Source: Mesoflavibacter sp037029465 | GTDB taxonomy: Bacteria; Bacteroidota; Bacteroidia; Flavobacteriales; Flavobacteriaceae | Assembly: GCF_037029465.1 (NCBI RefSeq) | Contig: NZ_JAYMEM010000026.1 | Coordinates: forward strand, 434,001 to 498,000 | Direction of reading: 5' to 3' | Length of the DNA: 64,000 nucleotides | Shown: in pieces, positions 1 to 8,049 of the stretch | Layout of the letters: each line of letters opens with the position of its first letter | How positions within the stretch are numbered: the first letter of the stretch is position 1 | Position numbers and translations under genes: made by a program | The notes under the pieces: model-generated | What the model saw: only the letters and a program-made list of their open reading frames with translations | What the model was told of the DNA's origin: nothing | Database searches by the model: none

Positions 1-167
1 TTGTACCAAAAGTTGAAAAAATTTTTAAAAATGAAAGTTTTTTCGCTCATAAGTGGATTGAAGCCAATAAATTAGAGATAAAAACAGTAAAAAAAGAAGC
101 ATTGTATATAGGATACGAAAACGATTTCGTATTGATAAATAATGTGAAAAAATCATTAAAAGCTTAA
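1..167 (+). CDS. C-terminal fragment of an unrecognised protein (5' end outside the window)
   Basis: An open frame enters from the left edge (first full codon at base 3) and ends at TAA 165-167, giving the last 54 residues of a protein. The fragment is lysine-rich and ends in NNVKKSLKA. I do not recognise the family from this tail, so no function is offered. A hairpin directly after the stop and an Lrp-type gene with its own promoter follow, so it probably ends its own transcript. Confidence 0.6.
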   Translation, partial: VPKVEKIFKNESFFAHKWIEANKLEIKTVKKEALYIGYENDFVLINNVKKSLKA

Positions 168-205
168 AAATCTTTGTTTAAAATAAAGAATAATCAAAGA
201 TTTTG
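168..205 (+). terminator. weak hairpin after the partial gene
   Basis: AAATCTTTG (168-176) is complementary to CAAAGATTT (195-203), with an 18-nt loop and a short T stretch. It begins immediately after the upstream stop codon. The T-run is short, so it could be a weak terminator or a regulatory hairpin near the next promoter. Confidence 0.4.
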
Positions 206-208
206 TAC

Positions 209-216
209 TATTTTTG
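209..216 (+). promoter_or_regulatory. candidate -7 element for the lrp gene
   Basis: TATTTTTG matches the Bacteroidetes -7 consensus TAnnTTTG and lies 24 nt before the ATG at 241. No convincing -33 TTTG at normal spacing is seen. Confidence 0.45.
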
Positions 217-240
217 CTTAAAATCTATTAATTCAATAAA

Positions 241-720
241 ATGGCAAAGTTTAAATTAGACGAAATTGATCATCAAATTCTTGATATGTTAATCGATAAC
301 ACAAGAGTTCCTTTTACAGATATCGCTAAAAAATTATTAATCTCTGCTGGTACGGTTCACGTACGAGTAAAAAAGATGGAAGATGCAGGTATTATTAAAG
401 GGTCTTCTTTAACTTTAGATTATAAAAAATTAGGGTATTCGTTTATAGCATATGTTGGAGTGTTTTTACAAAATACATCTCAAACTACATTTGTTTTAGA
501 GCGTATTAACGAGATACCTTTTGTTACTGTAGCTCACATTACAACAGGAAAATTTAATGTTTTCTGTAAAATTAGAGCAAAAAACACAGAGCATGCAAAG
601 GATGTTATCTTTATGTTAGATGATATTGAAGGTGTTTACAGAACAGAAACGATGATTTCTATGGAAGAAAGTATTAACGATAAAAAACGTTTAATGCACA
701 GTATTTTTAATGATATGTAG
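241..720 (+). CDS. Lrp/AsnC family transcriptional regulator
   Basis: 159-residue protein of normal Lrp/AsnC size. Residues about 5-62 form the winged helix-turn-helix (LDEIDHQILDML, then IAKKLLISAGTVHVRVKKM), and residues about 68-150 the RAM ligand-binding and oligomerisation domain. Family members act as octameric feast/famine regulators that sense amino acids. The ligand and targets here cannot be read from sequence, although proline and alanine dehydrogenase genes lie within 5 kb. The ATG at 241 gives the expected family start. The gene is convergent with the next small gene, and the two share a bidirectional terminator. Confidence 0.93.
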   Translation: MAKFKLDEIDHQILDMLIDNTRVPFTDIAKKLLISAGTVHVRVKKMEDAGIIKGSSLTLDYKKLGYSFIAYVGVFLQNTSQTTFVLERINEIPFVTVAHITTGKFNVFCKIRAKNTEHAKDVIFMLDDIEGVYRTETMISMEESINDKKRLMHSIFNDM

Positions 721-741
721 TTTTATATATTAGTAAAAATT

Positions 742-781
742 AAAAAAACGCTTTAATTAATTTTAATTAAAGCGTTTTTTT
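742..781. terminator. bidirectional intrinsic terminator
   Basis: A near-perfect palindrome: an A-rich arm with CGCTTTAATTAA, a 2-nt loop, then TTAATTAAAGCG and a T-run. It serves the + strand Lrp gene and the - strand gene ending at 780, whose stop codon lies inside the T-run. Confidence 0.9.
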
Positions 782-1097
782 ATTCCTCTTCATTAATCAA
801 AACAATATCGTTGTTTAAAGTTGTATTTTCATTAAAATCCATAACAATATGACCATCGTCATTGGTTTCAAAATCTAAGCTTGCATCAAAATTAGTCATA
901 GTGTAGTGAAGTTTACTGCTGACTTTTACTAGATAGATTGCATCTTTGGTTTTAACTTCTATAGCTTCAATAGAATGATTGTGATGATCCTCAAATTTGA
1001 TAATATCATCATCTCCATAACCGTCAGGAAATTTTTCAGTAAGTAATTGTAGTACTTCTGGTGTTAATTTTTTGTAATCGACAATAACTTTTTTCAT
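780..1097 (-). CDS. conserved-looking hypothetical protein, 105 aa
   Basis: I do not recognise a named family. The 105-residue protein is acidic and has no signal peptide or membrane segment. It starts MKKVIVDYKKLTPEVLQLL, has a Asp/His-rich stretch (GYGDDDIIKFEDHHNH) near residues 27-42, and ends in INEEE. It is probably cytosolic. It stands alone between a convergent Lrp gene and aroB, with a clear terminator at its 3' end, which supports it being a real transcription unit. No function is assigned. Confidence 0.75.
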   Translation of the reverse strand: MKKVIVDYKKLTPEVLQLLTEKFPDGYGDDDIIKFEDHHNHSIEAIEVKTKDAIYLVKVSSKLHYTMTNFDASLDFETNDDGHIVMDFNENTTLNNDIVLINEEE

Positions 1098-1183
1098 ACC
1101 TAATAATTTAATAATTAAGAGGTTAGTGTAGTCATGTAAAAAGTAAATTACTTAAAATTACGATTTATTTTAATACAAAAATG

Positions 1184-2248
1184 TTAATTGTTATAAAATT
1201 CAAAAGAATTGATTATCAGTTTTTTGGAAGCTTCTTGATTGATTTTGCAGTTTCCGATTTTTTCAAGAAGAACAAATTTTATAACACCATTTTCATTTTT
1301 CTTGTCATGCTTCATTAATTCTATAATATTTTCAAAATCAGAAGTTTCAATTTTAGGATGACCAAAAGTTTTAGTTAATAACGATTTAATTTCATTTAAA
1401 GATTCTGTATCTAAACCTAATATTTTATGCGATAAATAACTTTCTAAAATCATCCCAATAGCTATAGCTTCTCCGTGCAACAAAGCCTTTTCTGGTTGGT
1501 TTAAATAATAAGATTCTATAGCGTGACCAAGTGTATGACCAAAGTTTAAAGTTTTTCTTAAATTTTGTTCTGTAGGATCTTGTTCTACAATCTCTTTTTT
1601 CACTAAAATGGAGTCAAAAATTAATCGATCTAAATCTTCAAGTGTAAGTTTAGATAAGTCTTGTAAATCTTTGTAATGCTTTGGGTTATTTATTAATCCA
1701 TGTTTAATCATTTCAGCCAATCCAGAACGCATATCGCGCTGTGGTAAACTTCCTAAAAATGAAGTATCAATTAACACCATAGTTGGTGTTTTTATAATCC
1801 CTATTTGATTTTTTAAAGCGCCAAGATCTACACCGTTTTTACCACCAATTGATGCGTCAACAATAGATAATAAAGTGGTTGGCATATTTATAAAATCAAT
1901 ACCACGTTGGTAACAACAAGCTACAAAACCACCTAAATCTGTCACAACGCCACCACCTAAATTAATCATCAAGCTTTTTCGGTCTGCACCAAGTTCGCTT
2001 AAAGCACTCCACAAGCTAGCACAAGTTTCAAGGTTTTTAAGTTGCTCACCAGGTTCTATTTCTAAAACTTCAATTCTGGTTTCAGTTTCTATTTGAGATA
2101 AAAGTTGAGTAGCACAGAATCTATTTGTGTTACTATCGGTTAAAATAAAAATAGATGTATAGTTTTTTTTCTCAATCTGTTGGTTAAGATTAGTGTAGCA
2201 ATTCTCGTTAAAATGTATGGCGTAATCTTGTGTCTGGATGGATGTCAT
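1184..2248 (-). CDS. aroB: 3-dehydroquinate synthase
   Basis: Converts DAHP to 3-dehydroquinate in the shikimate pathway, using NAD and a divalent metal, in the cytosol. The protein shows the family core: the Gly-rich NAD-binding stretch NLGGGVVTDLGGFVA, the motif PTTLLSIVDASIGGKNGVDL, the metal-site segment SGLAEMIKHGLI, and NFGHTLGHAIE. I start at the ATG at 2248 (MTSIQTQDYAIHF), giving 354 residues. An in-frame ATG at 2308 would add 20 hydrophobic residues not typical of AroB. The gene is divergent from proline dehydrogenase. Confidence 0.95.
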   Translation of the reverse strand: MTSIQTQDYAIHFNENCYTNLNQQIEKKNYTSIFILTDSNTNRFCATQLLSQIETETRIEVLEIEPGEQLKNLETCASLWSALSELGADRKSLMINLGGGVVTDLGGFVACCYQRGIDFINMPTTLLSIVDASIGGKNGVDLGALKNQIGIIKTPTMVLIDTSFLGSLPQRDMRSGLAEMIKHGLINNPKHYKDLQDLSKLTLEDLDRLIFDSILVKKEIVEQDPTEQNLRKTLNFGHTLGHAIESYYLNQPEKALLHGEAIAIGMILESYLSHKILGLDTESLNEIKSLLTKTFGHPKIETSDFENIIELMKHDKKNENGVIKFVLLEKIGNCKINQEASKKLIINSFEFYNN

Positions 2249-2309
2249 AAATGTAAAAATGAAGTGTAAAAATAAGGAGTTTTTTAAATAAATTCTATTA
2301 TACTTCATT

Positions 2310-2317
2310 TATATTTG
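2310..2317 (+). promoter_or_regulatory. -7 promoter element for proline dehydrogenase
   Basis: TATATTTG is an exact TAnnTTTG match, 20 nt before the chosen ATG at 2338, implying a short leader. The upstream -33 region is not clearly conserved. Confidence 0.55.
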
Positions 2318-2337
2318 TATATAATTTTTAAGTGATA

Positions 2338-3513
2338 ATGGTAGATAAAAAACTTTTTGAAAACACTGAAGTAGCTTTTAAGTTGAAAAGCGATTCTCAG
2401 TTAGAACGTGCTTATTTTTTGTTTAAAATGATAGCTAACGAACCGTTAGTTAGAATAGGAACAGCAGCAACAAATTTTGCATTAAAAGCACATTTGCCAG
2501 TAGAAGGATTGATTAGAGCTACAGTTTTTGATCATTTTTGTGGAGGAGTAAGTGAAGAAGATTGTTTGGGTGTTATAGATAAAATGTATGAGGCTAGAGT
2601 GAGTTCTGTTTTAGACTATTCTGTTGAAGGAAAAGAAATAGAATCTCATTTTGATGAAGCGGCGCAGAAGATTATAAAAATAATTCGTTTTTGTGAAGAG
2701 AGAGAAGCAATGCCAATAGTTGTTTTTAAACCAACTGGATTTGGACGTTTTTATCTGTTTCAGAAAAAAGGTGAAGGGAAGCCATTTACAGAAGAAGAGC
2801 AAAAAGAATGGGATAGAGTAGTGCAGCGTTATCATGATGTGTGTAGTTTAGCTAAACAAAAAGATGTTGAAGTTTTAATTGATGCTGAAGAAAGTTGGAT
2901 GCAAGATGCTGCAGATGAACTTGCTGAAGAAATGATGAAAACCTACAACACAGAAGTGCCTGTTGTTTATAATACGTTACAAACATACCGTCATGACAGG
3001 TTGGAATTTTTAAAAGCTTCGCATAAAAGAGCAAAAGAGCAAGGTTTTATGTTGGGCTATAAAATTGTTCGTGGTGCTTACATGGAAAAAGAACGCGAGC
3101 GTGCTGAAGAGAAAGGTTATGAGAGTCCGATATGTAAGGATAAAGCAACCACAGATGCTAATTTTAATGACTGCCTAACATATATTTTACATCATATTGA
3201 TGATATTTCAATTTTTATTGGTACTCATAATGAATTGAGTAACTATATAGCTATGGAGCTTATGGAAACTTTAAATATTGATATAAAAGATAACCGAGTT
3301 TGGTTTGGGCAATTATACGGTATGAGTGACCATATAAGCTTTAATTTGGCTGCCAATGGGTATAATGTTGCTAAATATTTACCATTTGGACCTGTTAAAG
3401 ATGTTATGCCTTACCTAATTAGGCGCGCTGAAGAAAATACATCTGTAGCGGGACAAACAAGTAGAGAGCTAACATTAATAAAAGAAGAAAGAAATAGAAG
3501 AAAAAACGCCTAG
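2338..3513 (+). CDS. proline dehydrogenase (monofunctional PutA-type)
   Basis: FAD-dependent oxidation of proline to pyrroline-5-carboxylate, at the inner face of the membrane. The 391-residue protein has the PRODH barrel signatures: KIVRGAYMEKERERA around residue 240, IGTHNELS, and the C-terminal FGPVKDVMPYLIRRAEEN followed by TSRELTLIKEERNRR. It lacks the P5C dehydrogenase half of long PutA proteins. An in-frame GTG at 2332 would add two residues, but the ATG at 2338 is preferred. Its TAG stop overlaps the convergent next gene's stop in the palindrome CTAG. Confidence 0.94.
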   Translation: MVDKKLFENTEVAFKLKSDSQLERAYFLFKMIANEPLVRIGTAATNFALKAHLPVEGLIRATVFDHFCGGVSEEDCLGVIDKMYEARVSSVLDYSVEGKEIESHFDEAAQKIIKIIRFCEEREAMPIVVFKPTGFGRFYLFQKKGEGKPFTEEEQKEWDRVVQRYHDVCSLAKQKDVEVLIDAEESWMQDAADELAEEMMKTYNTEVPVVYNTLQTYRHDRLEFLKASHKRAKEQGFMLGYKIVRGAYMEKERERAEEKGYESPICKDKATTDANFNDCLTYILHHIDDISIFIGTHNELSNYIAMELMETLNIDIKDNRVWFGQLYGMSDHISFNLAANGYNVAKYLPFGPVKDVMPYLIRRAEENTSVAGQTSRELTLIKEERNRRKNA

Positions 3514-3890
3514 TCTACTATTTTTATAGATTGCAATACGGCTGTTTTTTTACAGTTTTCAACAGAAAGGATAATAGTTTTATTATCCTTTTTTTGTTCA
3601 ATATGATAGATACCACAAGGTTCTTTTCTTGGTTCGCTTTCAGAAAATATAACATCTCCTTCTTTAAGGATATTTTTTATTGTGTTGGTATCTATCTCTT
3701 TATTTTGTAATAAAATTTCACTTTCAGAAGAGTATTTTAAAACTTTAGTGTTTATATCTTTTAGAACTCTAGATTCTGGACCATAATCGTATTGGCAAGA
3801 GGTGTTACTTCCGTTTAAAAAGAAAGCTAATAATACTAATCCGATTGCAAAACCACCAAGGTAATATCCTAATCTGTGAATAAATTTCAT
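3510..3890 (-). CDS. small membrane-anchored protein, DUF4258-like
   Basis: 126 residues with one N-terminal hydrophobic anchor (residues about 8-26, YYLGGFAIGLVLLAFFLNG), then a probably periplasmic part containing four cysteines (CQYDYGPESRVL, EPCGIY, VENCKK). The sequence resembles flavobacterial proteins annotated with DUF4258, and I hold that family call only moderately. No function is known to me. It lies downstream of the alanine dehydrogenase on the same strand (66 nt gap), and its stop shares the palindrome CTAG with the proline dehydrogenase stop. Confidence 0.7.
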   Translation of the reverse strand: MKFIHRLGYYLGGFAIGLVLLAFFLNGSNTSCQYDYGPESRVLKDINTKVLKYSSESEILLQNKEIDTNTIKNILKEGDVIFSESEPRKEPCGIYHIEQKKDNKTIILSVENCKKTAVLQSIKIVD

Positions 3891-3955
3891 GAAGTTTAAA
3901 ATTTGGGCAAAATTCGTAAAATCATTTCACTTAAATAATAAAAACAAAAACTATT

Positions 3956-5155
3956 TTAGAATATTAATAAGTTGATGTCGCTATGCTTTAAATCAAACCA
4001 TTCACCAACTGCGCGACTAGTTAATATTCCGTGATAAAAATAAAGTCCATTTTTTAAGCCTTTATCAAAACGTATAGCGTTTTCAAGACCGCCATCATCA
4101 GCAATTTTTAATAAATATGGTGTAAAAATATTACTTATTGAAGCAGAAGCAGTTCTAGAATATCTAGCAGGAATATTAGGGACGCAATAATGAATAATAT
4201 CGTGTTTTCTAAACGTTGGTTTGTTGTGAGTAGTGACTTCGCTAGTTTCAAAACATCCGCCCATATCAATACTAACATCAATAATTACAGATCCTTTTTT
4301 CATAGATTCAACCATGGTTTCTGTAACGATAATAGGTGACCTGTCTTTTCCTCTAACAGCTCCAATTACAACATCGCAACGTTTTAAAGCTTTACTTAGA
4401 TATTTTGGTTGAATTGTAGACGTGTAAATGGTGCGACCTAAATTAGCTTGTAAACAGCGTAATCTGGTTATTGAATTGTCAAAGACCTTAACATTAGCAC
4501 CTAAGCCTATTGCACTTCTTGCGGCAAATTCGCCAACAGTTCCTGCGCCTAAAATGACAACTTCTGTAGGAGGAACACCACTTATATTGCCAAACATTAA
4601 CCCATTTCCTTGACTTGAACTACTTAATAATTCTGATGCAATTAAAACAGAAGCAGTACCAGCAATTTCACTTAAAGCTCTAACAGCAGGATATGCACCG
4701 TCTTCGTCTTTTATAAATTCGAAAGCTAAGGCTGTAATGCGTTTTGTAGCAAGTTTTTCGAAGTATTTTTTAGATTGAGTTTTTATTTGTAGTGCAGAAA
4801 TAAGTGTTGTTTGCGGGTTTATTAACTCTAATTCCTCTAAAGTTGGTGGCTCAACTTTTAAAATCATTGGGCAGCTATATACTTTAGCTGTGTCTTTAGT
4901 GATTTCTGCGCCAGCTTCACTATAATCTTTGTCTGTAAAATTAGCGCCAAGACCTGCGCCAGATTCTATAAGAACACGATGTCCATTATTGATTATTGCA
5001 GAAACAGCATCTGGTGTTAAGCAAACACGCTTTTCTTGAAAAGCGGTTTCTTTTGGTATACCTATAAAAAGCTCGCTTTTATGTTTATAAACCTCTAAAG
5101 TTTCTTCTTGAGGGATAAGCTGTGCTTTAGAGAAAGGCGTAATGGATTTGGACAT
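3956..5155 (-). CDS. ald: alanine dehydrogenase
   Basis: NAD-dependent interconversion of L-alanine with pyruvate and ammonia. The N-terminal AlaDH/PNT domain carries IGIPKETAFQEKRVCLTPDAV (residues about 31-51). The C-terminal Rossmann domain has the dinucleotide motif LGAGTVGEFAARSA near residue 200. At 399 residues it is slightly longer than Bacillus-type enzymes because of an N-terminal extension of about 28 residues, a feature I associate with Bacteroidetes homologues. Transhydrogenase alpha subunits share the fold, but no beta subunit or membrane domain is present nearby. Confidence 0.9.
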   Translation of the reverse strand: MSKSITPFSKAQLIPQEETLEVYKHKSELFIGIPKETAFQEKRVCLTPDAVSAIINNGHRVLIESGAGLGANFTDKDYSEAGAEITKDTAKVYSCPMILKVEPPTLEELELINPQTTLISALQIKTQSKKYFEKLATKRITALAFEFIKDEDGAYPAVRALSEIAGTASVLIASELLSSSSQGNGLMFGNISGVPPTEVVILGAGTVGEFAARSAIGLGANVKVFDNSITRLRCLQANLGRTIYTSTIQPKYLSKALKRCDVVIGAVRGKDRSPIIVTETMVESMKKGSVIIDVSIDMGGCFETSEVTTHNKPTFRKHDIIHYCVPNIPARYSRTASASISNIFTPYLLKIADDGGLENAIRFDKGLKNGLYFYHGILTSRAVGEWFDLKHSDINLLIF

Positions 5156-5213
5156 TGGTTAGCTAGTTTTTAAATATGAAACAAATTACGAAATAAATTG
5201 TAATTGTTTAACA

Positions 5214-5765
5214 TTAAAAATACTGCTTAATTTTTCCCCAAAGAGATTTTGGTCTAAAGGTTAACTCGTCTTCTAATTCTTGTGTTGATTTTGTTACTGT
5301 ATTTATTCTATTAAATATTCTTGCTCTTACAAGATATATTGATGGTATAATGATTATCATTACTGGAAGTAGTACAAACATTTCATTTTGATCAGCAAAA
5401 GAAAGATCGTCATCTAAAATAACAATAATTTGATATATAAACATACCTATTGGTATTAATATGGCATGATACCACCAGTGTCTGCATGTTGATATCCATA
5501 TGAACATTAATAAAAGAGGAATTAATTTACTCATTAATGTCCACGCCATTACAAATGCGCTTTCATAGTACTCACTGTTATAGGTAAAAAAATAAGTGTT
5601 CCAAACCTTTTGATCTGGAACACTTACGTATGCATTAAATAATAATGGAGTTAAAGCTATAACTGTAGCAATTAAGCTTCCATATATTACTGATGATTTA
5701 CTGTTACTTACCTTGTCCTGGGACTTTAATTCTGGCTTTTTCGATGCTTGTTGTTTGTTGTCCAT
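5214..5765 (-). CDS. uncharacterised membrane protein, four predicted TM segments
   Basis: 183 residues. A hydrophilic N-terminus of about 25 residues is followed by hydrophobic segments near 28-46, 72-92, 98-118 and 132-150, and a basic C-terminal tail (LWGKIKQYF). I do not recognise the family. The start codon lies within the 3' end of a small upstream ORF encoding a secreted peptide (62-nt overlap in another frame), which suggests translational coupling. Confidence 0.75.
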   Translation of the reverse strand: MDNKQQASKKPELKSQDKVSNSKSSVIYGSLIATVIALTPLLFNAYVSVPDQKVWNTYFFTYNSEYYESAFVMAWTLMSKLIPLLLMFIWISTCRHWWYHAILIPIGMFIYQIIVILDDDLSFADQNEMFVLLPVMIIIIPSIYLVRARIFNRINTVTKSTQELEDELTFRPKSLWGKIKQYF

Positions 5766-5850
5766 TTAAATCAATCAGATTTGTCGCTTGTGCAGTGAAT
5801 AATACACCACCAAAAATTGCTAAAGCAATTACATACTTTTTAGTTTTCAT
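5704..5850 (-). CDS. small secreted peptide, 48 aa
   Basis: ATG at 5850 opens a 48-codon frame ending at TAA 5706-5704. The start MKTKKYVIALAIFGGVLF, followed by TAQA, looks like a Sec signal peptide cut after QA, leaving a mature peptide of about 25 residues ending KVPGQGK. It overlaps the following 183-residue gene by 62 nt, in a different frame. The signal-peptide pattern and the coupled arrangement support a real gene, but no named family is recognised. Confidence 0.6.
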   Translation of the reverse strand: MKTKKYVIALAIFGGVLFTAQATNLIDLNGQQTTSIEKARIKVPGQGK

Positions 5851-5979
5851 AATGTTAGGGATTTAATTAATTACCGCTAATTTATGTTGAAAACTAATAG
5901 GATTTCAAGCTAAATGTTAAAATTATGTTAAAAACCGTGTTTTTTTAATTTTTTGATGTGGTTAAAACCGTAAACAGGT

Positions 5980-5987
5980 CAAAAATA
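5980..5987 (-). promoter_or_regulatory. candidate -7 element for the small secreted peptide gene
   Basis: On the minus strand the bases read TATTTTTG, an exact TAnnTTTG match, about 130 nt upstream of the ATG at 5850. The leader would be fairly long and AT-rich. Confidence 0.35.
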
Positions 5988-6017
5988 CATTTTTTTGTTA
6001 AAAAATAAAGTAATTTT

Positions 6018-6431
6018 TTATTTAGTATTAATCAAATTGATACGTCTAGAATTATTATTTGTTGTTTCAAATTTTAAAATAGTAAAACTCTCTTGTAACA
6101 TTGGTTTTAATAAGTCCGGCCATTCTACTAGTACATATTTATCATTATATATATATGTTTCAATTCCAAAATTATATAACTCTTCTTCGTCATTAACACG
6201 ATATAAATCAAAATGATAAATAGTATCATTGTCAGTTTCATACTCATTTACTAAAGAAAAAGTAGGGCTGCTAACAATGTCTTGGCTTCCTAATTTTTTA
6301 ACTAACTCTTTTATTAGTGTTGTTTTTCCAGCACCCATTTCACCTTCAAAAAGAATTATTTTTGAATTGGCATTTTCTAAAACAAAATTAGAAGCTTCTT
6401 CTATTTGATCTAATGTATATGTAAAATCCAC
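6018..6431 (-). CDS. tsaE: tRNA t6A37 biosynthesis ATPase TsaE
   Basis: TsaE is the ATPase of the TsaB-TsaD-TsaE machine that makes N6-threonylcarbamoyladenosine at tRNA position 37. The 137-residue length is typical. The Walker A motif GEMGAGKTT is at residues 30-38, followed by the family motifs SSPTFSLVNEY and HFDLYRV, and LVEWPD near residue 103. It lies 27 nt downstream of the PorX-like gene on the same strand, so the two are probably cotranscribed. Confidence 0.93.
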   Translation of the reverse strand: MDFTYTLDQIEEASNFVLENANSKIILFEGEMGAGKTTLIKELVKKLGSQDIVSSPTFSLVNEYETDNDTIYHFDLYRVNDEEELYNFGIETYIYNDKYVLVEWPDLLKPMLQESFTILKFETTNNNSRRINLINTK

Positions 6432-6458
6432 TGTTGCAATTTTATTTGCAAAATTAAT

Positions 6459-8012
6459 TTATTTCGGATTTAATACAACAAAAGGAATAATCATTTCTTC
6501 TAAAGAAACACCGCCATGTTGATAGGTGTTTCTAAAATGACTAACATAATGATTGTAATTATTTGGGTATGCAAAAAACAAATCACCTTTTGCAAAAATG
6601 AAAGAACTACTCATCGTAATAGAAGGTAAGTGTATTGTTTTAGGATCTTTAGCTACTAAAACATCTTTTTCTTCATAACTTAAGCTTCGACCTGTTTTAT
6701 AGCGTAGATTTAAGCTTGTGTCTCTATCTCCAATTACTTTTGAAGGATGTTTAACATTAATTGTACCATGATCTGTTGTAATAATTAATTTAAAACCTAG
6801 TTGTTGCGCTTGCTGAACCATCTCTAATAATGGTGAATTTTTAAACCAACTTTGGGTTAAAGATCTGTACGCTTTATCGTTAGAGGCTAATTCTTTTACA
6901 ACTTCCATATCTGTTTTTGCGTGAGAAAGCATGTCTACAAAATTGTATACTACAACTGTTAAATCGTTGTCTTTTAGTCCTTTAAAATTTTCAGCTAATT
7001 GTTTGCCGCTTTTAAGGTTGGTTATTTTGTAAAACTCATGTTTTAAATGATTTAAGCCTAATCTTTTGATTTGAGCTTCTAAAAAATCTGCTTCGTGTAG
7101 ATTTTTTCCACCTTCATCTGTATCGTTTTTCCATAGATTTGGATGTAGTTTTTCCATATCAGCAGGCATTAAACCTGAGAAAATAGCGTTTCTTGCATAT
7201 TGTGTAGCGGTTGGTAAAATGCTAAAAAATGCTTCTTCATTTTCCTTTTTATAATGATTAGCTACTGTTGGTTCAAATGCTTTCCATTGATCATACCTTA
7301 AATTATCAACTACTATAAGTAAGGTAGGCTGCTCTTTACTAAGTTCTGGAGCAATTTTTTCTCTGAAAAGCGTATGAGATAATATTGGTGCATCTGTGTT
7401 AGGTTGAAACCAAGTAGGATAATTTTTATCTATAAACTTACCAAATTGTATGTTAGCTTCGTTTTTTTGAGATTCTAATATTTCAAACATGCTTGGGTCT
7501 TCAATATCTTCTAGTTGAATTTCCCAATAAATTAACTTTTGATATAAAGCAACCCAATCTTCATAGCTATTAACCATAGCAAGATCCATTGCTATTTTTC
7601 TAAATTCTTGTTGATAATTTGAAGTTGTTTTTTCGCTAACCAATCTAGAATGATCTAGGTTTTTCTTCAGGCTTAATAGAATTTGATTCGGGTTAACGGG
7701 TTTTATTAAATAATCGGCTATTTTATTACCAATAGCTTCTTCCATGATATATTCTTCTTCACTTTTGGTAATCATTACAACAGGAATGGTGTCTTTTATT
7801 TCTTTTATTTCGTTTAAAGTTTCAAGACCTGTTAAACCTGGCATATTTTCATCTAAAAAAACAATATCAAAATTCTTGTCATTTAAAATTTCTAATGCTT
7901 CTGTACCGCTATTGCAGGTTGTAACATTGTAGTTTTTTTGTTCTAAAAATAGTATATGTGGTTTAAGTAAATCAATTTCGTCGTCTACCCAAAGAATATT
8001 TATATTGTTCAT
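6459..8012 (-). CDS. porX: PorX-like response regulator with PglZ phosphatase-type domain
   Basis: Residues 1-120 form a CheY-type receiver with the acidic pocket D10-D11 and phosphoacceptor D54 (IVFLDENMPG). The C-terminal 300 residues form a PglZ/alkaline-phosphatase-superfamily domain, with metal-binding segments VVDNLRYDQW and ITTDHGTINVKHP. The absence of a DNA-binding output domain and the 517-residue length match PorX, which together with histidine kinase PorY controls T9SS genes in Porphyromonas and relatives. A T9SS cargo gene lies at 38.6 kb. A porY partner is not in this window. Confidence 0.9.
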   Translation of the reverse strand: MNNINILWVDDEIDLLKPHILFLEQKNYNVTTCNSGTEALEILNDKNFDIVFLDENMPGLTGLETLNEIKEIKDTIPVVMITKSEEEYIMEEAIGNKIADYLIKPVNPNQILLSLKKNLDHSRLVSEKTTSNYQQEFRKIAMDLAMVNSYEDWVALYQKLIYWEIQLEDIEDPSMFEILESQKNEANIQFGKFIDKNYPTWFQPNTDAPILSHTLFREKIAPELSKEQPTLLIVVDNLRYDQWKAFEPTVANHYKKENEEAFFSILPTATQYARNAIFSGLMPADMEKLHPNLWKNDTDEGGKNLHEADFLEAQIKRLGLNHLKHEFYKITNLKSGKQLAENFKGLKDNDLTVVVYNFVDMLSHAKTDMEVVKELASNDKAYRSLTQSWFKNSPLLEMVQQAQQLGFKLIITTDHGTINVKHPSKVIGDRDTSLNLRYKTGRSLSYEEKDVLVAKDPKTIHLPSITMSSSFIFAKGDLFFAYPNNYNHYVSHFRNTYQHGGVSLEEMIIPFVVLNPK

Positions 8013-8013
8013 G

Positions 8014-8021
8014 TATATTTG
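8014..8021 (+). promoter_or_regulatory. -7 promoter element for the HD-domain gene
   Basis: TATATTTG, an exact TAnnTTTG match, sits 29 nt before the TTG start at 8050. It begins directly beside the divergent porX start codon, so the two promoters must be very close together. Confidence 0.5.
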
Positions 8022-8049
8022 TTATCTAATTATAATGTAAAGATTTAGT

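Noticed and set aside
2249..2308. 20-residue N-terminal extension of aroB
   Set aside because: The extension is hydrophobic and unlike AroB, and a good internal ATG fits the family start.
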